DNA of 64,000 nucleotides from Coprococcus sp. Its GTDB lineage: Bacteria; Bacillota; Clostridia; Lachnospirales; Lachnospiraceae. Positions 52,334 to 61,641 of the stretch are shown one piece after another. Location: positions 1 through 64,000 of the forward strand of contig JAGBHU010000016.1 of assembly GCA_017935345.1 (NCBI GenBank), written 5' to 3'. How positions within the stretch are numbered: position 1 is the first letter of the stretch; each line of letters opens with the position of its first letter. Position numbers and translations under genes: made by a program. The notes beneath the pieces are model-generated. The model was not told where the DNA came from and searched no databases. It saw only the letters and a list, made by a program, of their open reading frames with translations.

Positions 52334-53356
52334 ATGAATGTAAAAAAAGGAAAACAGAGTATTCAATTTGAAAAACCACCGTTTATTATCGGAGAAGCAT
52401 CCATATGTGGTCCTAAAGAGGCAGAAGGTCCTTTGGCAAGATATTTTGACGTACTGTCTGAGGACCCTACATTCGGTAAGGCTTCATGGGAAGAGGGCGA
52501 AAGTGAAATGGTGCGTCAGGCCGTTTCAATGGCTATCAAAAAGGCGGGAAAGAAAAAAGAGGATATAAGATATATATTTGCGGGTGATTTGCTTGGACAG
52601 CTTATAGCATCTACCTTTGGTATCAAAGACATGGATATACCTACCTTTGGTTTATATGGCGCGTGTTCAACCTGTGGTGAAGGCTTGTCGCTTGCAGCTA
52701 TGACTGTGGCAGCAGGATATGCCGATTATGTGGTTGCGGAGGCTTCCAGTCATTATGGAAGTGCAGAAAAGCAGTTCAGATTTCCGCTTGAATATGGAAA
52801 TCAGCGGCCTCTTTCTGCAACATGGACTGTAACAGGAAGCGGAGCATTTGTTGTGTCAAATGAAAATGAAGGCAGAACAGAAGATATCTGTATAACAGGA
52901 ATCACAACAGGCAAAATCGTTGATTATGGTGTTAAGGATTCTTTTAATATGGGGGCTTGTATGGCACCGGCAGCGGCGGATGTGATATACCAGAATCTAA
53001 ATGATTTCGGTATTAAACCGACATATTACGATAGAATAATAACCGGTGATTTGGGTAAAGTAGGTAAGAGAATATTGATTGAATTATTATCTGCAAACGG
53101 AATGGATATTACGAAGCAGCATATGGATTGTGGTATTGAGATATTTGATAATGAAGAGCAGGATACACATTCGGGTGGTTCCGGTTGTGGCTGTTCGGCT
53201 ATAACGCTTGCAGGGTATATCATGAGACAGCTCAAGGATAACGTATGGAAGAGAGTATTATTTGTTCCTACGGGTGCGTTACTTTCAACAGTAAGCTTTA
53301 ATGAAGGTCAAAATATTCCGGGTATCGCACATGCAGTTATGATAGAAAGAAGGTAA
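52334..53356 (+). CDS. spoVAD: Stage V sporulation protein AD
   Basis: A 340-aa thiolase-fold protein that binds dipicolinic acid. GGAG at 52324-52327 sets the ATG at 52334. Diagnostic stretches are FIIGEASICGPKEAEGPLA, TFGLYGACSTCGEGLSLAA, ASSHYGSAEKQFRFPLEYG and DTHSGGSGCGCSAITLAGY. It lies 6.5 kb after spoVAC instead of next to it. spoVAE starts 4 bp downstream. Confidence 0.96.
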   Translation: MNVKKGKQSIQFEKPPFIIGEASICGPKEAEGPLARYFDVLSEDPTFGKASWEEGESEMVRQAVSMAIKKAGKKKEDIRYIFAGDLLGQLIASTFGIKDMDIPTFGLYGACSTCGEGLSLAAMTVAAGYADYVVAEASSHYGSAEKQFRFPLEYGNQRPLSATWTVTGSGAFVVSNENEGRTEDICITGITTGKIVDYGVKDSFNMGACMAPAAADVIYQNLNDFGIKPTYYDRIITGDLGKVGKRILIELLSANGMDITKQHMDCGIEIFDNEEQDTHSGGSGCGCSAITLAGYIMRQLKDNVWKRVLFVPTGALLSTVSFNEGQNIPGIAHAVMIERR

Positions 53357-53360
53357 AAAT

Positions 53361-53717
53361 ATGGATTATGTAAAAGCATTTTTAATAGGGGGAATTATTT
53401 GTGTGCTTGCACAGATTCTGATGGATAAGACAAAACTTTTGCCCGGAAGAATTATGGTAATTCTTGTTTGCACCGGTGCAGTGCTTGGTGCCGTTGGTGT
53501 ATACGAACCGCTGTTAAAGTTTAGTGAGTGTGGTGCTTCAGTTCCGCTTACAGGTTTTGGATATAACCTGTGGAAAGGTATAAAAGAGGCTGTTGATAAG
53601 GATGGATTTTTAGGTTTATTTAAAGGTGGATTTCAAATGGCAGCTATCGGAAGCTCTGCCGCATTGATATTTTCATATCTTGCATCGCTTGTATTTAAAC
53701 CTAAGATGACAAAGTAA
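53361..53717 (+). CDS. spoVAE: Stage V sporulation protein AE
   Basis: A 118-aa membrane protein of about four helices, homologous to SpoVAC. The conserved block SECGASVPLTGFGYNLWKGI is typical of SpoVAE. It opens FLIGGIICVLAQILMDKTKLLPGRIMV-like (residues 7-33). It is co-transcribed with spoVAD and ends at a strong terminator. Confidence 0.95.
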   Translation: MDYVKAFLIGGIICVLAQILMDKTKLLPGRIMVILVCTGAVLGAVGVYEPLLKFSECGASVPLTGFGYNLWKGIKEAVDKDGFLGLFKGGFQMAAIGSSAALIFSYLASLVFKPKMTK

Positions 53718-53757
53718 AGTATATACTTTTTTATATATATTTTCCATGGAATATAAG

Positions 53758-53798
53758 AAGACCGTTGCAATGAGAAGTTTTTCTGCAACGGTCTTTTT
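53758..53798 (+). terminator. Terminator after spoVAD-spoVAE
   Basis: A 12-bp stem (53758-53769 with 53784-53795), 14-nt loop, T run. It also lies between the convergent ends of spoVAE and the class A PBP and may act weakly for the latter. Confidence 0.85.
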
Positions 53799-53844
53799 AT
53801 TGTTGTTTTAAATTTAATTCATTATTCTTTGACCGGAAATCCAA

Positions 53845-56784
53845 TTATTCTGAACTTGGATTATCCGTAGACGGGTCCGTGGACGGCTCCGTAGACGGGT
53901 CTGTGGATGGCTCCGTAGACGGGTCTGTGGACGGCTCCGTACTTGGTTCCGTGGATGGTTCTGTCGGCGGTTCTGTGGACGGATCGGTGCTTGGTTCAGA
54001 ATCCTTTATAAAGGTAACACTAATCGTATGATTCGATTTAACCTTCGAGAATTTGTAACTGGATGCAGGCCCGATTGAAGCACCATCAACAATAACATCC
54101 GCTATGGAGTAGCCTTTATTTGCAGTAATATAGAAGGTTACTGAACCGCCCTTTTTAACCTTGGTTGAAGGGGAGATGGAACCGCCTTCACCGTTTACCG
54201 AGGACGTAATGGTAAAGGTATTTTTATCATCGTCACCGGTGTCATCCTCTGATTCATCTTCCTCCGGATGCAGGTCACATTCTTCGTTTAGGATATTCTG
54301 GCTGTATGAGAACTTTGCACCGTCAAGGACTATCTGACCGTTATCACCTACAACATAGGTGTATGTCGTAGTGTGCGGACATTTTGAAGTAGCCTTCATA
54401 TGGGATTCGTCACAAAGCTCTATTCTTGTTACGCCATGACAATATTCTGACGGAACGGTTCCCTTTGCAAAATATTCTGCATGTGTACCTTCACATCCTG
54501 ACGTAGGAAGAAGTCCGCTGTCATTACATACAGTTGCAACGACGATACCGTCAGGCATTTCAAAGGTCTTTGAAGTATCAAGTCCCTTGGCTTCCGTAAT
54601 ACCATCCATAATCTGTCTCCAGAGATACATTTTAAGACTGCCCGGATCATAGCTTGTATTTAAGTCATATCCAATCCAGATAGAAGCAGTATAATATGGG
54701 TTGTATCCACAGAACCATGCATCGTAGTTGCTTGAGGTGGTACCCGTCTTGCCAACTGTGTACATACCAAGCTGTGAATTGGCAGGAGTACCCGTACCTG
54801 CCGTGGTAACATCACGCATCGCATCCGTCAGCAGCCATGCATTCTGTGGGGATATAACCTGTGTTTCCGTCGGTTTCCGGTTGTCTATAATAAGGTTTCC
54901 GTCATGGTCATATACCTCGGTATAAAATACAGGCTTAATATAATTACCTTCATTTGCAATCGTGGCATATGCTGCCGTTATTTCAAGATTCGTTACACCG
55001 TTTGTCAGTCCGCCAAGTGACATGGACTGGTTGATATCCGATTCAATCAGACCGTCTGCTGCTGTCTGTCTTTCAACAAGTGTAGTAAAGCCAAGCTTGA
55101 GCAGATATTCATATGCAAGCTGCGGCGTAACCTCGGTAATGGTTTTAACGGCAATAATATTCATGGAATCTCTGATAGCATCTCTGATGGTGCTTGGGCC
55201 ACGGTAGCCGCCGTACCAGTTAAATACTTCGTTTCCGTTTTCATAGAAGTAAGGAGCGTCATCATATGTTTTTGCAAGGCTCATTCCGCAGCCGTCAAGA
55301 CCCGGAAGGAATGCGGCAAGTACCTTGAAGGTTGATCCCGGCTGTCTTGTTGCCTCTGATGCTCTGTTGAAGGAACGGTTTTCCTTCTTTCCACCACGTC
55401 CGCCGACAAGCGCCTTTACCTGACCGGTTTCCTGGTCCATGACCGTAAATGAAATCTGAGGCTGGACAACCAGATTAAAGGATTCAAGCAGCTCAATATC
55501 ACCGGTTTCTGCAATCATAGCCTCTTTGTAGGCATCGGCGGCAGCACGCGCATCTTCCTCACTGCTAAAGATTGGTTTCCAGTTGGATTCTCCCTGAACC
55601 TCTTTATACCATGTTTCCATCATGTTAATACTATAATTCGTTTCAACACCATCCTCATTTACAAGCGTAAGCGCATAATTAAGCTGAAATCTTGGTGTAG
55701 GATAATTGGATTCATCGTTTAATACAGTATCGCAAATCTCCTGTATTTCCTCGTCCTGACAGATTACAACCTTAAGACCGCCTGACCATATGAGGTTTTC
55801 AACTTCCGTATCAGAATATCCGAGTGCTGATAAATCATCCTGAAGCTGGTTAATAACCTCGTCTGTATAGTAGGAGTTTACATCCTTTGGACCATCGTCT
55901 CTTTTGGAAGAAAGAGAATCAATACGTCCGTATACGTCATCGGAAATCGCTTCATCATACTGTGCCTGAGTAATATATTCTTGCTCCAGCATATGTTCAA
56001 GAACATCAAGTCTACGCTGTGCATTATATTCAGGATATACAACCGGGTCGTATTTGGAAGGGTTCTGTGGTATGGCAGCAAGCACCGAACATTCGGAAAT
56101 GGTAAGCTTGTCAAGTGTTTTGCCAAAATAATATTCGGCAGCAGTCTGTATTCCCGAACAACCCTGACCTAAATAGATTGTATTCAGATAATATTCAATA
56201 ATGTCTTCTTTGCTGAGCTGTTTCTCCATTTCGATAGCAAGGAACTGCTCCTGAATCTTTCTTTCAAGCTTGTCTACAAAGTTTGTTTCATTCAGACCTA
56301 CATTATAAATATTATTCTTGATAAGCTGCTGTGTCAGGGTACTTGCACCCTGGTCAAATTCACGATTTTTAATGCCTCGTATCAGGACTCTGGCAATACC
56401 CTTGACATCAATACCGTTATGCTCCCAGAAACGCTGATCCTCTATGGCAATAAACGCATTGATAAGGTCTGTCGGAATACTGTTGTAATAGACATATTCT
56501 CTGTTTGAGTCGAAGTTTGCCAGTGTGGTAACTTCTTTGCCATCCTGCGTGTAAAGCGTTGTTTTATATCCCGTAGGGATAAGCGAATCGGCATTTACAT
56601 TAGGGGTTTCATCAAGAATACCTTTTAATGCACCAAAACCGGCGCCTGCAATCAAAACAACCAGTGCCAGTATCAATACCAGTATGGCTTTGAAAATTGA
56701 TACAGATAACTTCCGTTTGTTACGGGGCAGCTTGGAAACCAGTTCTTTTTGGGTTTTTGCTACTCCTTTTTTACTAAAATCCAT
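53845..56784 (-). CDS. Class A penicillin-binding protein (PBP1A type)
   Basis: A 979-aa bifunctional peptidoglycan synthase. It has a basic N-terminus and one membrane helix (about 29-52). The GT51 glycosyltransferase has AIEDQRFWEHNGIDVKGIAR and GASTLTQQLIKN. The transpeptidase has RQPGSTFKVLA, DSMN and VGKTGTTSS. After the catalytic domains comes a Cys-containing region, then a beta-rich repeat domain (about 865-930) resembling InlB B-type bacterial repeats (KKGGSVTFYITANKGYSI). A Pro/Ser/Thr/Glu/Asp tail of tetrapeptide repeats ends the protein. AAGGAGG precedes the ATG. It is transcribed against the sporulation genes around it. Confidence 0.95.
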   Translation of the reverse strand: MDFSKKGVAKTQKELVSKLPRNKRKLSVSIFKAILVLILALVVLIAGAGFGALKGILDETPNVNADSLIPTGYKTTLYTQDGKEVTTLANFDSNREYVYYNSIPTDLINAFIAIEDQRFWEHNGIDVKGIARVLIRGIKNREFDQGASTLTQQLIKNNIYNVGLNETNFVDKLERKIQEQFLAIEMEKQLSKEDIIEYYLNTIYLGQGCSGIQTAAEYYFGKTLDKLTISECSVLAAIPQNPSKYDPVVYPEYNAQRRLDVLEHMLEQEYITQAQYDEAISDDVYGRIDSLSSKRDDGPKDVNSYYTDEVINQLQDDLSALGYSDTEVENLIWSGGLKVVICQDEEIQEICDTVLNDESNYPTPRFQLNYALTLVNEDGVETNYSINMMETWYKEVQGESNWKPIFSSEEDARAAADAYKEAMIAETGDIELLESFNLVVQPQISFTVMDQETGQVKALVGGRGGKKENRSFNRASEATRQPGSTFKVLAAFLPGLDGCGMSLAKTYDDAPYFYENGNEVFNWYGGYRGPSTIRDAIRDSMNIIAVKTITEVTPQLAYEYLLKLGFTTLVERQTAADGLIESDINQSMSLGGLTNGVTNLEITAAYATIANEGNYIKPVFYTEVYDHDGNLIIDNRKPTETQVISPQNAWLLTDAMRDVTTAGTGTPANSQLGMYTVGKTGTTSSNYDAWFCGYNPYYTASIWIGYDLNTSYDPGSLKMYLWRQIMDGITEAKGLDTSKTFEMPDGIVVATVCNDSGLLPTSGCEGTHAEYFAKGTVPSEYCHGVTRIELCDESHMKATSKCPHTTTYTYVVGDNGQIVLDGAKFSYSQNILNEECDLHPEEDESEDDTGDDDKNTFTITSSVNGEGGSISPSTKVKKGGSVTFYITANKGYSIADVIVDGASIGPASSYKFSKVKSNHTISVTFIKDSEPSTDPSTEPPTEPSTEPSTEPSTDPSTEPSTDPSTEPSTDPSTDNPSSE
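53866..53997 (-). repeat. 12-bp tandem repeats encoding EPST/DPST tail
   Basis: Eleven consecutive tetrapeptide units (Glu/Asp-Pro-Ser/Pro-Thr) at the 3' end of the class A PBP gene. On DNA they read as variants of a 12-bp unit, partly arranged as 24-bp Glu/Asp pairs. Confidence 0.9.
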
Positions 56785-56849
56785 GGAAAATCCTCCTTAA
56801 TTTATATGAAAGTGAATATTTTTTTGTTTGCATTCTTACAATTCAAATT

Positions 56850-56878
56850 ATTATACCAAATATGCAGCCAATAATAAA
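56850..56878 (-). promoter_or_regulatory. Candidate promoter of the class A PBP
   Basis: On the - strand TTTATT (complement of 56873-56878), 17 nt, perfect TATAAT (complement of 56850-56855). The -35 is weak. Confidence 0.5.
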
Positions 56879-56931
56879 GTAAAAAATAAGCTGTCCTTCG
56901 AAAATTCATATTTATTAAGCATTTTTTTGTA

Positions 56932-56960
56932 TTGTGACAAAATGAAAAATATGTGATACT
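56932..56960 (+). promoter_or_regulatory. Candidate promoter of the 103-aa gene
   Basis: TTGTGA (56932-56937), 17-nt spacer, GATACT (56955-56960), in the 267-bp divergent gap 56785-57051. Confidence 0.45.
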
Positions 56961-57051
56961 ATCTGATTATAACCATATCATCAGCAGATAAAACACAGTG
57001 CCGGCAGGCTCTGTTATAAAATGGTGTAAATAGTGGTAAGGAGATTCAGTT

Positions 57052-57363
57052 ATGTTTGAGTCAATAGAAGAAGCAATTAATTATTGGAAAGAGGAACTGT
57101 CCTATGTGGAGGATGCAAAGCTGGTGGACTATGTTGGTGGATATCCCGTGGTAGAATTTACGATTCAGGAAGCCTGCCATGACCTTGTTAAGGACAAAAA
57201 GAAGTTTCCGAGAATCGTCAGAAGCTCGGAAATGGAAGGGGGAATTGAAGTCGGTGTGTCAACCTGTTTTTATCAGACAGCCTCCCTCGAATGGAATCCG
57301 CCGATTATGAAAATTTGCGGCTATCCTGAAGTTATCAACCGTATCCTTAAGAAGGTTATGTAA
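57052..57363 (+). CDS. Conserved-looking 103-aa protein, unknown function
   Basis: A 103-aa soluble protein with a clear ribosome site (AAGGAG) and its own promoter and terminator. It opens MFESIEEAINYWKEELSYVE and has a mixed alpha/beta pattern with two cysteines (QEACHDL and VSTCFYQ). I do not recognise a family and see no catalytic motif. It stands between the class A PBP and gpr and is probably transcribed alone. Confidence 0.75.
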   Translation: MFESIEEAINYWKEELSYVEDAKLVDYVGGYPVVEFTIQEACHDLVKDKKKFPRIVRSSEMEGGIEVGVSTCFYQTASLEWNPPIMKICGYPEVINRILKKVM

Positions 57364-57379
57364 AACGGAATATTTCTTC

Positions 57380-57423
57380 AAAAATATGTCATGGATGTCA
57401 ATACAGCCATGGCATATTTTTTT
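57380..57423 (+). terminator. Terminator after the 103-aa gene
   Basis: A 15-bp stem with one G-T pair (57380-57394 with 57407-57421), 12-nt loop, T run to 57423. Confidence 0.85.
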
Positions 57424-57463
57424 AGTACGGAAAATGTAAAACGTCAAATTGACATCATAGATA

Positions 57464-57470
57464 CATACTA
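57464..57470 (+). promoter_or_regulatory. Sigma-G-like -10 element before gpr
   Basis: CATACTA, identical to the sigma-G -10 consensus, 62 bp before the gpr ATG. The expected -35 position (57441-57446, ACGTCA) fits poorly, so this is only a candidate. Confidence 0.3.
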
Positions 57471-57531
57471 TATGAAGAGAATGGGAACTTTAATAGTAAA
57501 TATCATTTATATATAGTATTTGGAGGAAGTT

Positions 57532-58455
57532 ATGAACAGGAATATCAGAACAGACCTTGCCATAGAACTTAGAGAGAATTATGAGCAGGACAGCAAAATA
57601 GAAGGGGTAAAGATTAAGACTGTTTTAAATGAAGATAAGAGCATAAGGACAACGATTATTGATGTTGTAAATGATATGGGGGTTTCCAAACTGGGTAAAG
57701 ATATAGGAACCTATATCACAATAGAGTGTGAAGAACTGAACGAGTATGATGATGGTATCCATCAACCGTTAATGCAGGAACTGGCTGCAAGAATTAAGGA
57801 CCTTTTGGGAGATTCAAAATCAGTGCTGGTTGCAGGTCTTGGGAACAGAAGCGTAACACCGGATAGTCTTGGACCTCTGGTAATCGATAATCTGTATGTA
57901 ACAAGACATCTTTCTGCTGCAAAAGAAAAGGAAGAACCTGATTCTGACGGACTTGTCATAAGCGCCATCTGCCCGGGTGTCATGGCACAGACGGGAATTG
58001 AAACAGTGGAAATATTAAAAGGCATCTGTCAGAATATTGAAGTGGATACACTGATTGTGATTGATGCACTTGCAGCTAGGAGCAGTAAAAGACTGAATAA
58101 GACAATCCAGCTTACGGATACAGGAATTAGTCCGGGTTCAGGTGTGGGAAATAACAGAAAATCAATAACAAGCAAAAATATGGGAATACGGGTTATTGCC
58201 ATTGGGGTACCTACTGTTATATCGGTTCCGTCTTTGGTGGATGATTCCATGGATCTCATTGCAGATGCCTTCAATCAGAAGTATGGTAAAAGTATTATGA
58301 AGGAGTTTTCGGATGAACAGAGATATCATCTGGCGTGCAGTCTGGTTGAACCGGAACTTGTGGACATGTTTGTAACGCCTAAAAATATAGATGAGCTTGT
58401 CAAAAGAATAAGTTTCACAATATCTGAAGCAATAAATAGCATTATTTCAATATAA
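57532..58455 (+). CDS. gpr: Germination protease GPR
   Basis: A 307-aa aspartic-type protease that degrades small acid-soluble spore proteins during germination. GGAGGAAG sets the ATG at 57532. The N-terminus NRNIRTDLAIELRE contains TDLA, the self-processing motif that copies the SASP cleavage site. Family blocks LVAGLGNRSVTPDSLGPLV, TGIETVEILKGI and TDTGISPGSGVGNNRK follow. spoIIP starts 17 bp later, as in Bacillus. Confidence 0.97.
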   Translation: MNRNIRTDLAIELRENYEQDSKIEGVKIKTVLNEDKSIRTTIIDVVNDMGVSKLGKDIGTYITIECEELNEYDDGIHQPLMQELAARIKDLLGDSKSVLVAGLGNRSVTPDSLGPLVIDNLYVTRHLSAAKEKEEPDSDGLVISAICPGVMAQTGIETVEILKGICQNIEVDTLIVIDALAARSSKRLNKTIQLTDTGISPGSGVGNNRKSITSKNMGIRVIAIGVPTVISVPSLVDDSMDLIADAFNQKYGKSIMKEFSDEQRYHLACSLVEPELVDMFVTPKNIDELVKRISFTISEAINSIISI

Positions 58456-58472
58456 TATTCATATATTACTAT

Positions 58473-59711
58473 ATGAATAAAGATATAAAAAATAATGATA
58501 AAAGTATGGCCAAAACAAAACTAAAAGGAAAATTATATTATCTCGTTGCATGGATTATTGTAATATTTGTACTATGGTTTGCAAAAAGTGAAAAAAATAT
58601 ATGGCACATATTTCGGGAGCTGTTTTGTAAACTGATATATGCAACACCTGATTATGAGTACGGTTTTGGAGAAACTGATGAATATACAGCTTATGCGGAG
58701 GCTGACTTATATGAAAATGCTGCTTTATGGGAGGAGCAGGTATACGCATATTGTGTTGATGCAGAAACAGGACAGAATCAAACAGCAAAAACAGACCGTT
58801 TGGATACTGCCCAAGAGAAAAATAAGGATGTCATTGAAGATGAAGTCCGTGCCGAAGAAGCGGAAGAAAAGGGAAAAGAAGAAAAGACGGATATCAGTAA
58901 GGAACAGGAAAAATATATAGCGGCAATGGCAAGCTTTACATCATACAAGCAGAATATACTCTCAGATTTCGATTTATTAAAATCGAGCTATTATGTTGTG
59001 GATGGTTCGACAAGTGTACTTCCGGAGGAACTGGACGGAGTAAATCTTGCAGGCATGGATTTGACGATAGATACGGAAAGTAAAGATTATAAAATTTTGA
59101 TATATCATACACATAGTACCGAAAGCTTTGAAGATTCCAGACAGGGAGAACGTGCTGATACGGTAGTCGGCATGGGCGATTATCTGGCGGAGCTTCTTTC
59201 GGAGCAATATGGTGTCAAGGTTTACCATGATGATACGGCATACGATATTGTAAACGGAACATTGGATAGAAGCGCGGCATACGATTATGCACGTACCTCG
59301 GTTGCCGAGATACTCAAGGAACATCCGAGCATAGAGGTGGTAATAGACCTTCATAGAGACGGTGTAGCTGACGATACGCATCTTGTTACTGAAATTGACG
59401 GTAAACCGACGGCTCAGCTTATGTTTTTAAATGGCATGAGCAGACTTAGCCAAAACGGCGATATAGAATATCTCCCGAACTCCCATAAGATAGAAAATCT
59501 TGCGTTTTCTCTGCAATTATATCTTACGGCAGCGGCAAATTATGAAGGGCTTATGAGGCGTATTTATATAAGAGGGTACCGATATAACCTTGACCTTGCT
59601 GACCGATGCCTTCTTGTTGAAGTCGGGGGACAGACAAATACGGTAGAGGAAGCGAAAAATTCCATGGAGCCATTGGCGGCAATTCTTTATAAAGTCTTGA
59701 GTGGAAAATAA
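58473..59711 (+). CDS. spoIIP: Stage II sporulation protein P
   Basis: A 412-aa membrane-anchored peptidoglycan amidase/endopeptidase of engulfment. A basic start is followed by one membrane helix (about 22-42). A Glu/Lys-rich linker runs to about 150. The SpoIIP domain then has ILIYHTHSTESF (zinc His and Glu), VIDLHRDG and LLVEVGGQTNTVEEA. It acts with SpoIID and SpoIIM, which are not in this window. It is in an operon with gpr. Confidence 0.95.
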   Translation: MNKDIKNNDKSMAKTKLKGKLYYLVAWIIVIFVLWFAKSEKNIWHIFRELFCKLIYATPDYEYGFGETDEYTAYAEADLYENAALWEEQVYAYCVDAETGQNQTAKTDRLDTAQEKNKDVIEDEVRAEEAEEKGKEEKTDISKEQEKYIAAMASFTSYKQNILSDFDLLKSSYYVVDGSTSVLPEELDGVNLAGMDLTIDTESKDYKILIYHTHSTESFEDSRQGERADTVVGMGDYLAELLSEQYGVKVYHDDTAYDIVNGTLDRSAAYDYARTSVAEILKEHPSIEVVIDLHRDGVADDTHLVTEIDGKPTAQLMFLNGMSRLSQNGDIEYLPNSHKIENLAFSLQLYLTAAANYEGLMRRIYIRGYRYNLDLADRCLLVEVGGQTNTVEEAKNSMEPLAAILYKVLSGK

Positions 59712-59725
59712 TATTGTGATATACT
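59697..59725 (+). promoter_or_regulatory. lepA promoter inside the spoIIP 3' end
   Basis: TTGAGT (59697-59702), 17-nt spacer, TATACT (59720-59725). The -35 box is part of the last codons of spoIIP. It lets lepA be expressed in growing cells independently of the sporulation genes. Confidence 0.65.
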
Positions 59726-59775
59726 TTTGTATTAATGGCGCTTTGCCAAAGATACAAATATAAGGATGTGAAACG

Positions 59776-61590
59776 ATGGCTCATATAGACCAGTCTAAGA
59801 TAAGAAACTTTTGTATAATAGCTCATATAGACCACGGTAAATCAACGCTGGCTGACAGAATCATAGAAAAAACAGGACTTTTAACCAGCAGAGAGATGCA
59901 GAATCAGGTGCTTGATAATATGGACCTTGAAAGAGAACGGGGAATTACGATTAAGGCACAGAGTGTACGTATTATATATACTGCAAATGACGGTGAGGAA
60001 TATATATTCAATCTGATTGATACACCGGGACATGTGGATTTTAATTACGAGGTATCAAGAAGTCTTGCAGCCTGTGAGGGGGCTGTGCTTGTGGTGGATG
60101 CGGCACAGGGAATAGAAGCACAGACGTTGGCGAATGTGTATCTTGCCATAGACCATAATCTTGATGTAATGCCTGTTATTAACAAGATAGATTTGCCATC
60201 AGCCGACCCGGAACGTGTTGTAAATGAAATAGAAGATGTAATCGGAATAGAAGCGCAGGATGCACCGAGAATATCCGCAAAGAACGGTATTAATATTGAA
60301 GAGGTGTTGGAGCAGATTGTGACAAAGATACCGGCACCAAACGGGGATGTGGATGCACCGCTCAAGGCTTTGATTTTTGACAGCTTATATGATGCATATA
60401 AGGGAGTCATTATCTTTTGCAGATTGTTTGACGGCTGTGTGAAAAAGGGAACGACGATACAGATGGTTGCGACAGGCGCTACAGCCGATGTAGTCGAGGT
60501 AGGAATCTTTGGCGCAGGTCGTTTTGTTCCGTGTGATGAACTGTCTGCGGGCATGGTTGGTTATATTACAGCCAGTCTTAAAAATGTCAAGGATACTACA
60601 GTCGGTGATACGGTTACGGATTTTAATAATCCATGCAAAGAGGCACTTCCCGGTTATAAGAAGGCACAACCTATGGTTTTTTGCGGAATGTATCCGGCAG
60701 ACGGTGCAAAATATCCGGACCTTCGTGATGCTTTGGAGAAGCTTCAGCTTAACGATGCGTCCTTAAGCTTTGAACCTGAAACATCGATTGCGCTTGGCTT
60801 TGGGTTCCGATGCGGATTTTTGGGACTGCTTCATTTGGAGATTATACAGGAAAGACTGGAGCGGGAATTTAATCTTGATTTGGTTACTACGGCACCGGGC
60901 GTTGTCTACAGAGTGCATACGACAGATGGCAGGATGATAGAGCTTACCAATCCGTCCAATCTTCCTGACCCATCCAATATTGATTATATGGAAGAACCGT
61001 TCGTATCGGCAGAGATTATGGTTACAACCGAGTATGTGGGTGCGATTATGCAGCTTTGTCAGGAAAGGCGTGGTGTGTATAAGAGCATGGAATATATGGA
61101 AGAAACGAGAGCATTATTGAAGTATGAGCTTCCTTTGAATGAGATTATTTACGATTTCTTTGATGCGTTAAAATCACGTTCCAGAGGCTATGCATCGTTT
61201 GACTATGAGATGAAGGGATATGTACGTTCCGAGCTTGTGAAATTAGATATCCTTATTAATAAAGAAGAGGTTGATGCACTTTCATTTATTCTTCATCAGG
61301 ATACGGCTTATGAACGTGGAAGAAAGATGTGTGAGAAGTTAAAGGGTGAGATACCGAGACATTTGTTTGAAATTCCGATACAGGCGGCAATAGGCAATAA
61401 AGTGATTGCAAGAGAAACCGTTAAGGCGATGAGAAAGGATGTCCTTGCCAAGTGTTATGGCGGTGATATCACCAGAAAGCGAAAGCTTCTTGAGAAACAG
61501 AAGGAAGGTAAAAAGCGAATGAGACAGATCGGAAGTGTCGAGATTCCACAGAAGGCATTTATGTCTGTCCTAAAGCTGGATGAAGAATAA
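59776..61590 (+). CDS. lepA: Elongation factor 4 (LepA)
   Basis: A 604-aa translational GTPase that acts on stalled or back-translocating ribosomes. G1 is [14 protein letters not shown] (residues 17-30), the switch II motif is DTPGHVDF, and G4 is NKID. The family-specific C-terminal domain contains the [20 protein letters not shown] region. AAGGATG precedes the ATG. Confidence 0.98.
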   Translation: MAHIDQSKIRNFCIIAHIDHGKSTLADRIIEKTGLLTSREMQNQVLDNMDLERERGITIKAQSVRIIYTANDGEEYIFNLIDTPGHVDFNYEVSRSLAACEGAVLVVDAAQGIEAQTLANVYLAIDHNLDVMPVINKIDLPSADPERVVNEIEDVIGIEAQDAPRISAKNGINIEEVLEQIVTKIPAPNGDVDAPLKALIFDSLYDAYKGVIIFCRLFDGCVKKGTTIQMVATGATADVVEVGIFGAGRFVPCDELSAGMVGYITASLKNVKDTTVGDTVTDFNNPCKEALPGYKKAQPMVFCGMYPADGAKYPDLRDALEKLQLNDASLSFEPETSIALGFGFRCGFLGLLHLEIIQERLEREFNLDLVTTAPGVVYRVHTTDGRMIELTNPSNLPDPSNIDYMEEPFVSAEIMVTTEYVGAIMQLCQERRGVYKSMEYMEETRALLKYELPLNEIIYDFFDALKSRSRGYASFDYEMKGYVRSELVKLDILINKEEVDALSFILHQDTAYERGRKMCEKLKGEIPRHLFEIPIQAAIGNKVIARETVKAMRKDVLAKCYGGDITRKRKLLEKQKEGKKRMRQIGSVEIPQKAFMSVLKLDEE

Positions 61591-61641
61591 AATATACGGA
61601 TAGCAGTATGATTTGCCTGCGAAAAGATAAAGGAGCATCAC

